Part shown: piece after piece, positions 23,580 to 28,125 of the stretch
Position numbering within the stretch: the first letter of the stretch is position 1
How the letters are laid out: each line of letters starts with the position of its first letter
Assembly (NCBI GenBank): GCA_900757485.1
Contig: CAAEOA010000066.1
Location: 1 to 28,125 of the forward strand
Length of the DNA stretch: 28,125 bases
Reading direction: 5' to 3'
Source of the DNA: Oscillospiraceae bacterium
GTDB lineage: Bacteria; Bacillota; Clostridia; Oscillospirales; Ruminococcaceae
Program-made: the position numbers and the translations under genes
Notes under the pieces: generated by a model
Databases searched by the model: none
Told to the model about the DNA's origin: nothing
Seen by the model: the letters and a program-made list of their open reading frames with translations, nothing else

Positions 23580-23860
23580 GGAACAATACCCTCCGCTTGT
23601 CTAAGCGCACTGAAACGTGCAACATTTCATACTCTGCGCATCCAAGCGACACAGAACGTTCGAAATCTTTGATTTCGGTCATGTTCCAATGGTTATTAAC
23701 GCCGTCCCTTGTCAGTCGACGGCGTTTTGCTTCGCTCTTGACGCCAAATATGACCGGCGACATTTCGGCAAAGCCGAAAACCGTGCAAAGCCCTGCTCGA
23801 CTTGCAGTTGACTTCGAAATTCTCGATTTCGGTCACGTTCCAATGGTAATTATAACATAA
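23580..23860. repeat. Structured intergenic repeat with paired 42-44-base direct repeats
   Basis: Two diverged direct copies lie at 23659-23700 and 23813-23856; both contain GATTTCGGTCA and GTTCCAATGGT and start TTCGAAAT. Each begins with a small hairpin (CGAAAT/ATTTCG). Between them are hairpins AACGCCGTC/GACGGCGTT (about 23698-23726) and TTTCGGC/GCCGAAA. No start with a Shine-Dalgarno or family similarity supports a gene, although open frames cross it. It resembles a dispersed non-coding repeat or a remnant of a small mobile element. This accounts for most of the gap between the SH3-C39 and Mn catalase genes. Confidence 0.6.
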
Positions 23861-23930
23861 ATTATTATTTTTTGAACACGCCAATTTCTTACAGATAAGG
23901 TAGTTTTTAGAAAAAGATAAAAGCAGAAAT

Positions 23931-24005
23931 AAAAAACGGCATTCAAAATGATATACACTCAAAAGCTTATAGACTTTTGAAACACATTTTATTCAGCCGT
24001 TTTTT
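23931..24005. terminator. Long bidirectional terminator-like hairpin after Mn catalase
   Basis: Outer arms AAAAAACGGC (23931-23940) and GCCGTTTTTT (23996-24005) enclose further paired segments (AAAATG/CATTTT and TCAAAAG/CTTTTGA). Both strands end in T6. It lies about 20 bases after the Mn catalase stop. Confidence 0.65.
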
Positions 24006-24025
24006 GATTATTTTTTAGACTTATA

Positions 24026-24691
24026 TTAATTAAAACTTGGCGGAGTTGCATTGGTATCGCCAAAAGCATTATTAGGAGATGGGCCGGAGAGATCAAAATA
24101 AATACGTGAATCTTTTGTTACTCCAAAATCCTTATTGGAACCAGTATCCTGCACTTTATTAAATGCTTCTCTGAATAAAGCATTATGAGCTTCCTCACGG
24201 TTGAGTAAAAAATCAATTGTCTCCTTTACTTTTTTATCATCTATCTGACGATATAGGTATTCGTACACTACCTTCGCTCTTTGTTCGGAAGCAATATTTG
24301 AAAGCAAATCAGCACATAGGTCTCCGGTTACCGTCACATAGTCCGAAGTCCATGAGTAACCGGATGCATTAATGAGTCCCGGATTTAACCCCAGTATAAC
24401 ATGGGTTTGCACTTCTCCCGCACTTACCGCTGTAGCATCCACATCATGCCCGTTTAAAAGGTTAATTGTTTGTGCAACCATTTCCATATGCCCGAGTTCC
24501 TCTGCTGCAATATCTAAAAACAGATCTTTAATTTGTTGATCTTTTATTCTGAAACTTTGAGACATATATTGCATAGCTGCCTTTAGCTCACCATTTCCTC
24601 CGCCTAGCTGTTCCTGCAGTAAAACTGCATATTGAGGATTGGGTTTTTCCACTCCTACCGGATGAAAAAGTTGTTTTTCATGTTTAAACAT
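24026..24691 (-). CDS. Manganese catalase (CotJC-like)
   Basis: Dimanganese ferritin-fold catalase, 2 H2O2 to water and oxygen; CotJC-type members are found in the spore coat of spore formers. 221 residues, somewhat shorter than the full-length enzymes. Metal ligands fit the family: E35 (NGELKAAMQY), E65 and H68 (AEELGHME), E136 (ASEQRAK) and H169 (REEAHN), with E166 as the likely catalytic base. The C-terminus is short and polar (FDLSGPSPNNAFGDTNATP). ATG 24691 has a perfect AAGGAGGA upstream. No cotJA or cotJB lies next to it, so a spore-coat role is not supported by context; general oxidative defence is equally possible. Confidence 0.92.
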   Translation of the reverse strand: MFKHEKQLFHPVGVEKPNPQYAVLLQEQLGGGNGELKAAMQYMSQSFRIKDQQIKDLFLDIAAEELGHMEMVAQTINLLNGHDVDATAVSAGEVQTHVILGLNPGLINASGYSWTSDYVTVTGDLCADLLSNIASEQRAKVVYEYLYRQIDDKKVKETIDFLLNREEAHNALFREAFNKVQDTGSNKDFGVTKDSRIYFDLSGPSPNNAFGDTNATPPSFN

Positions 24692-25028
24692 AGATATCCT
24701 CCTTCAATGATTCTATTATCGTTGTATTCAGCAAACGAACTGTACATCGACGATAAGTACATTTGCTCTGATTTAGTATTTCAATTATAAAAGAAATTAT
24801 TCCTGTTGCTATTTAAAACATACTCTTTAAAACTAATATCTGCTGAACAAGCCGAATAAGCAGGAATACGACATCATGTAAAATCCTGGCAGTTTATAAA
24901 CAACGGCAAAATGCTTTGCTTTTCTTGTTTATAAATGATACAATGAACATTAATGAATCAATGTTTTGAATATAAAAAGGCGGTTCTGTTTATATTCATG
25001 ATTTAAATAACAAGTAAATTAGGCAAAA
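24692..25028. other. Intergenic region without a gene; possible plus-strand promoter
   Basis: No coding frame here has a convincing start or similarity. The minus strand holds the Mn catalase leader. On plus, TTGCTT (24916-24921), a 17-base spacer and TACAAT (24939-24944) form a sigma-A-like promoter pointing at the hairpin at 25032-25068, so a short RNA of about 115-120 nt is possible (see findings). Confidence 0.35.
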
Positions 25029-25029
25029 C

Positions 25030-25068
25030 AAAAAAGGGCGCAGAACCATTGAAGTTCTGCGCCCTTTT
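25030..25068 (-). terminator. Strong intrinsic terminator after the CD225-like gene
   Basis: Perfect 15-bp stem (25032-25046 with 25054-25068, loop of seven bases, GC-rich GGGCGCAGAAC core), followed on the minus strand by T6 and TTTTG. The plus strand has only TTTTGAG after the stem. Confidence 0.9.
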
Positions 25069-25103
25069 GAGATAGCTATATTGAAAAAAACCAAACACTT
25101 TTA

Positions 25104-25592
25104 TTAATAATAAAAGCTGGTCCCTATTGAGTTGCCTGCCGCAACCATAGCAATTATAAAAATAACATAGATAACAACAAAAAGACCGCCGCCGATTGTA
25201 CCGATCAGATTAAGTGTTTTAGCAGTTTTTAATTTTTTCTGCTCTCCCTCGCCGGTCAACTCGTTTTTAGCGGTAACCGTCATAATCAATGCAATGACAC
25301 CTAAAATTGTGCAAAAGAAAATTGTAATAATAGACCATACCAACATTCCCGTATTGGTCTGCCCGCTGGGCGGTGTTCCCATCGGAGCGCCATAAGGAGC
25401 TTGAGGAGGCATTTGGTATCCTCCCTGGGGAACCTGCTGATAGGGTGTTCCCTGAGGAGCTTGCTGTACGGGAGGTACAGACTGTTGCGGTTGTTGATAC
25501 TGCGGTTGCTGTGTTGTTAATTGGAGACCGCATTGTGGACAAACCGGAGTACCGTCCGGAACATTTGCGCCGCATTGTGGACAAAAAGCCAT
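25104..25592 (-). CDS. Zinc-ribbon, Pro/Gln-rich, CD225-like membrane protein
   Basis: 162 residues. An N-terminal zinc ribbon (MAFCPQCGANV...CPQCG, four Cys) is followed by a Gln/Pro-rich linker (about 27-80), then two hydrophobic segments flanking a short basic loop (NTGMLVWSIITIFFCTILG, then VTAKNELTGEGEQKKLKTAK, then LIGTIGGGLFVVIYVIF). The membrane part has the layout of CD225/dispanin-type domains. The function is unknown; such proteins may sense or remodel the membrane. An ATG at 25604 exists, but it abuts its Shine-Dalgarno; ATG 25592 matches the N-terminus of the neighbouring paralogous ribbon protein. It lies 85 bases after the TM2 gene, with a weak terminator between, and is followed by a strong terminator. 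Confidence 0.78.
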   Translation of the reverse strand: MAFCPQCGANVPDGTPVCPQCGLQLTTQQPQYQQPQQSVPPVQQAPQGTPYQQVPQGGYQMPPQAPYGAPMGTPPSGQTNTGMLVWSIITIFFCTILGVIALIMTVTAKNELTGEGEQKKLKTAKTLNLIGTIGGGLFVVIYVIFIIAMVAAGNSIGTSFYY

Positions 25593-25633
25593 AATAATCA
25601 CCATTCCTTATTTCATTTTTATTGAATAAAACA

Positions 25634-25666
25634 CAAGGATTTTACAGAAAGCCCATAAAACCCTTG
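25634..25666 (-). terminator. Weak terminator or attenuator between TM2 and CD225-like genes
   Basis: Minus-strand stem of 11 bp (CAAGGGTTTTA with TAAAATCCTTG, one G-U pair, 11-base loop) followed by TGTTTTATT. With no clear promoter before the CD225-like gene, it may only reduce read-through. Confidence 0.5.
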
Positions 25667-25677
25667 CACAAAATAAA

Positions 25678-26100
25678 TTATTCTGCTAACGGCACATTCT
25701 TACCGTCTACTTTAATTGATCCGGTCAGAATCATAATACCTTCAATTAATCCCCAAATACCGCTGATTACACTGCCGAAACCACAGGTAAGCAAGGTGAT
25801 CAAAAGCTGAGCAACCGCTTTTCCGGTATATCCCAGATAAAAGTTGTGCACACCGAGAGAGCCCAAGAAAATGCCAAGCAAACCAGCTGCCATTTTGCTC
25901 TTTGGCTGATAGGTCGGCGGAACCGGAGCCGGTCCCGGCATTGGTGCCTGCTGATAAGGAACTCCCTGAGGTATCTGCTGTACCGGCGGTACAGGTTGTT
26001 GTGGTTGTTGCGGCTGTTGTGCTGCCAATTGAACGCCGCATTGCGGACATACTGGGGTGCCGTCTGCGACATTTGCACCGCATTGTGGACAAAAAGCCAT
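25678..26100 (-). CDS. Zinc-ribbon, Pro/Gln-rich, TM2-domain protein
   Basis: 140 residues. The N-terminal zinc ribbon is almost identical to that of the next gene (CPQCGANVADGTPVCPQCG), followed by a Pro/Gln-rich linker (about 25-68) and a TM2 domain: KSKMAAGLLGIFLGSLGVHN, then FYLGYTGKAVAQLL, then a second helix with WGLIEGIMIL. The G-HNFYLG motif between the helices is diagnostic for TM2. The molecular role of bacterial TM2 proteins is not established. GGAGGATA precedes ATG 26100. It lies 46 bases after the DUF2752 gene and is probably co-transcribed from the promoter at 26688-26716. Confidence 0.85.
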   Translation of the reverse strand: MAFCPQCGANVADGTPVCPQCGVQLAAQQPQQPQQPVPPVQQIPQGVPYQQAPMPGPAPVPPTYQPKSKMAAGLLGIFLGSLGVHNFYLGYTGKAVAQLLITLLTCGFGSVISGIWGLIEGIMILTGSIKVDGKNVPLAE

Positions 26101-26146
26101 AATATGTATCCTCCTGAATGTAAAATATATATTGTATACTCCCGAT

Positions 26147-26566
26147 TCACGGGGCTAACAACGTAAAAGGGAACACCGGAATATTGCGTAAAATCCCAAA
26201 CACAAGAATGACAGCCAAAACAACCTTTGCCGCGAATCCGTTAATGGAGAACATTGGCAGCACATCTTTTCGAAAGACTAAGACAATATACTGTTTCAGC
26301 AAATAATACACAATGAACGGCAACAAAAGTACATATAGCAAGTTATGCTTAAACGCAGCCGCAAAGTCCAGATGCAGCAAAGCTGCAGACGCTCTTCCGG
26401 AACCGCATCCCGGACAATACAAACCGGTTAGTTTATAAAATACACAAATCAATGGATTCCCAAAAGTATACAATACCCATGCCCCAATCAGAACAAACAA
26501 CGGCAATCCAATCCCGGCAATGACACGGAACGGAACAGAAGCAATAACACGACTTATTTTTTTCAT
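26147..26566 (-). CDS. DUF2752 membrane protein
   Basis: 139 residues with three hydrophobic segments (about 14-34, 71-93, 110-132). The DUF2752 hallmark is CVFYKLTGLYCPGCGSGRA (about 41-59), a Cys-rich signature next to the first helix, followed by HLDFAAAFKHNLL. The function of the family is unknown; the CPGCG motif could bind metal or form a disulfide. It is the first gene of a trio with TM2 and CD225-like zinc-ribbon proteins. The Shine-Dalgarno before ATG 26566 is weak (GGGATAAAGT). A good promoter lies upstream. Confidence 0.82.
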   Translation of the reverse strand: MKKISRVIASVPFRVIAGIGLPLFVLIGAWVLYTFGNPLICVFYKLTGLYCPGCGSGRASAALLHLDFAAAFKHNLLYVLLLPFIVYYLLKQYIVLVFRKDVLPMFSINGFAAKVVLAVILVFGILRNIPVFPFTLLAP

Positions 26567-26687
26567 ACTTTATCCCAAAGAATTTTAACATATTGTGAAC
26601 AAATAAAGGGTAAAAAACAAAATATCCGTTTCTGAAAATGAGAATAAAAATCACATAAATAAACGTAAAATGCATTTTATATCATTC

Positions 26688-26716
26688 ATTATAAAGGATA
26701 TCTCTTATGAAATCAA
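26688..26716 (-). promoter_or_regulatory. Sigma-A-type promoter of the DUF2752-TM2-CD225 genes
   Basis: Minus strand: -35 TTGATT (26711-26716), 17-base spacer, -10 TATAAT (26688-26693); leader of about 115 bases to ATG 26566. The remaining bases up to 26785 are AT-rich, with no gene seen. Confidence 0.75.
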
Positions 26717-26785
26717 GGTTTATTATTCACAAATATAAAGTGTTTTTTTCACATATTATTAAAGATTGAATCAATGATTCTCAAT

Positions 26786-27601
26786 TTATATCGAAACAAA
26801 ACAAGGAGTGCGATTTACAAAATAAGTCAACTGATCAAATCCCGACTTTTTGGCAATCAGCGCCCCCGCTTTTATTCCGGATCCGATATCCCTAATCGCA
26901 TGTGCATCTGAGCCAAGCGTCACCATTTTTCCGCCCAATTCTTTAAACCGCTGTACATACTCAAGCCCCGGATATGTTGTCCCGTACGCCGTACGCAAAC
27001 CGGAAGTGTTAATTTCTAACGCTTTGTTCTGCTTCACCAAACTTTGTAAAATGGCGTCCGTTTTTTCCCGATACAATCGCATGTCCGGCATTTCGTGTAA
27101 TTGCTGGGACATATATCGCAAAGGATAAGTCATATGCCCCAGAGCATCAAACTCTCCCCACTCCGCCAATGCGGATAGCTCATCAAAATACCGTTCTAAA
27201 TATTGTAGCGCATTTTCTGCGGTGTATTTCAAAAAATAAAAATCTTCTTCTCCCGCAAGGTTATGCAGGGAACCAATGACATAATCAAAAGATACAGCGT
27301 TCAGGAAACGTTTAGCCTCCTCCGGATTCTGTGTACCCTGCCCCAGTTCAACACCCGCAAGAAGCAAACTACCATATCCACAGCTTTCCCGCAGCTTCTG
27401 CATCTCTCCCACCGAACGGATGATATTTTCTTCTACCGCCGACAAATCATCGCTGTTCATTTCGCAATGATCGGTCAGACACAGCACAGCAAGCCCCAGT
27501 TGCTCAGCTCTCGCAGCAATATCGGATACTTTCTCCTTTCCGTCAAAAGAGTAAGCAGAATGGATATGAACATCCAATAATCCTCTGCAATCCAAAGCCA
27601 T
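26786..27601 (-). CDS. PHP-domain phosphatase, histidinol-phosphatase (HisJ/HisK)-like
   Basis: 271 residues forming a PHP-type metal-dependent phosphoesterase barrel. The expected metal ligands are all visible: H12/H14 (DVHIHSAYS), D44/H45 (LTDHCE), the Glu in AGVELGQG, His in IGSLHN, His in DALGHM, and D/H in LGSDAHAI. The subfamily resembles histidinol-phosphatases, which convert L-histidinol phosphate to L-histidinol, but no other his gene is near, so another small phosphoester is possible. Start 27601 is preferred to upstream in-frame starts (up to 27694): GAGGTG lies eight bases before it, and the upstream codons run through hairpins and do not resemble the family. Confidence 0.87.
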   Translation of the reverse strand: MALDCRGLLDVHIHSAYSFDGKEKVSDIAARAEQLGLAVLCLTDHCEMNSDDLSAVEENIIRSVGEMQKLRESCGYGSLLLAGVELGQGTQNPEEAKRFLNAVSFDYVIGSLHNLAGEEDFYFLKYTAENALQYLERYFDELSALAEWGEFDALGHMTYPLRYMSQQLHEMPDMRLYREKTDAILQSLVKQNKALEINTSGLRTAYGTTYPGLEYVQRFKELGGKMVTLGSDAHAIRDIGSGIKAGALIAKKSGFDQLTYFVNRTPCFVSI

Positions 27602-27660
27602 TGGCAAAACACCTCTTTTTCGCATTTCTAGGATATTACAGTCAGTAAACCAGAAAATCA

Positions 27661-27707
27661 GCCGCACACTATGCGGCGCGCAGATGCGCAACATCTGCCT
27701 TGCTTTT
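27661..27707 (+). other. Tandem hairpins in the divergent intergenic region
   Basis: Two GC-rich hairpins lie side by side: 27661-27677 (GCCGC/GCGGC) and 27680-27698 (GCAGATG/CATCTGC), the latter followed on plus by CTTGCTTTTT. They fall in the leader of the PHP gene on minus. No plus-strand gene precedes them; the terminator-like shape may be a barrier to antisense transcription or part of a repeat. Confidence 0.35.
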
Positions 27708-27770
27708 TATTGTAACACATTTAAACGATTTTTGGTAGGATTGTTCTGTAAAAATTGTCATAACTGGGTG

Positions 27771-27799
27771 TTTATTATTTGTCGATTCTGTGCTATAAT
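27771..27799 (+). promoter_or_regulatory. Extended -10 promoter of the ACT-domain gene
   Basis: TATAAT at 27794-27799, directly preceded by TGC (extended -10). The -35 region at 27771-27776 (TTTATT) is poor. The leader of about 100 bases to ATG 27907 contains no riboswitch I recognise. Confidence 0.55.
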
Positions 27800-27906
27800 A
27801 GTTTAAAGATTGCCATCTGCAGCAAACAGAACAGAGTGTCCGTAGCATTCGTTGGAAGAACTGCTGTTGAAAGCATGGTCATCAATCAACTTTTGGAGGT
27901 ATTGCA

Positions 27907-28125
27907 ATGCGAGCCGTATTAACTGTAATTGGTAAAGATACCGTTGGAATTTTGGCAAAGGTAAGCGCTGTGTGTGCAAAAGATAACGCAAATATTATTG
28001 AGGTAACACAATCCGTTTTACAGGATTTATTTGCTATGATTATGCTGGTTGATATTCAGAATCTGAGTGTTCCGTTTGCGGAATTATCCGATGAGATGAC
28101 CGCCCTTGGGGAAAATCTTAATTTA
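27907..28125 (+). CDS. ACT-domain regulatory protein (UPF0237/GcvR-like), 3' end missing
   Basis: 73 codons are visible and run off the right edge; family members are about 90 residues. The ACT fold is clear: MRAVLTVIGKDTVGILAKVS (first strand and helix, with the G-D-xx-G-I ligand loop), AVCAKDNANIIEVTQSVLQD (second strand) and FAMIMLVDI (third strand). Free-standing ACT proteins of this type are thought to sense amino acids or related small molecules; the ligand is not known. A strong Shine-Dalgarno TTGGAGGT lies six bases before ATG 27907. It is the only plus-strand gene in the window and is divergent from the PHP gene. Confidence 0.9.
   Translation, partial: MRAVLTVIGKDTVGILAKVSAVCAKDNANIIEVTQSVLQDLFAMIMLVDIQNLSVPFAELSDEMTALGENLNL

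Noticed and set aside
23563..23962. Two overlapping minus-strand frames of 66 and 88 codons
   Set aside because: They lie inside the structured repeat, have no convincing ribosome binding site, and share motifs only because they read the two repeat copies.
1..28125. CRISPR array, tRNA, rRNA, prophage or transposase genes
   Set aside because: I saw no regularly spaced repeats, no cloverleaf or rRNA-like sequence and no transposase or integrase motifs in any frame.

Overview
The window reads as chromosomal DNA of an anaerobic, spore-forming, low-to-moderate GC Clostridia, perhaps the Oscillospiraceae/Ruminococcaceae group. Evidence for this is a CwlD-type cortex amidase, a CotJC-type manganese catalase, an energy-coupling-factor (ECF) transporter, cobalamin riboswitches in front of B12 genes and strong Shine-Dalgarno sites. 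The genus cannot be told from this sequence. Almost everything is on the minus strand; only the last, truncated gene (ACT domain) is on plus.

Layout, left to right: (1) 1-1977, radA (3' end cut by the window edge) and cwlD. (2) 2.0-10.8 kb, a corrinoid capture, import and cleavage operon read right to left: promoter, cobalamin riboswitch with intrinsic terminator, a large secreted beta-propeller protein with a sortase-like tail, a membrane-anchored DUF4430 (transcobalamin beta-domain-like) protein, EcfT, a fused EcfA-EcfA ATPase, a CbrT-like S component and CbiZ. (3) 10.9-17.0 kb, a second riboswitch-controlled operon holding the late half of cobamide synthesis: cobU, cobS, a degenerate CobU paralogue, cobC, cbiB, cobD, cobT. 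(4) 17.2-22.4 kb, a small membrane protein, a cation diffusion facilitator with a Mn-type site, an aldehyde dehydrogenase and a SulP/STAS transporter that seems to use a non-canonical start codon. (5) 22.5-24.7 kb, a secreted SH3-C39 peptidase-like protein, a structured repeat and a Mn catalase. (6) 25.0-26.7 kb, a trio of small membrane proteins: zinc-ribbon/CD225-like, zinc-ribbon/TM2, DUF2752. (7) 26.8 kb to the end, a PHP-family histidinol-phosphatase-like protein and, divergently, an ACT-domain protein.

The two B12 operons form one coherent scavenging and remodelling pathway. Corrinoids would be captured at the surface, imported by the ECF transporter, cut by CbiZ to adenosylcobyric acid, rebuilt to adenosylcobinamide phosphate by CobD and CbiB, activated by CobU, and joined by CobS to the alpha-ribazole phosphate made by CobT; CobC removes the last phosphate. 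No corrin-ring genes, lower-ligand synthesis genes (bluB, bza) or corrinoid adenosyltransferase lie in the window. The most novel part is the surface pair (propeller plus DUF4430 protein), which I propose as a Gram-positive corrinoid receptor module. The assignment rests on operon context and domain resemblance, not on direct proof.
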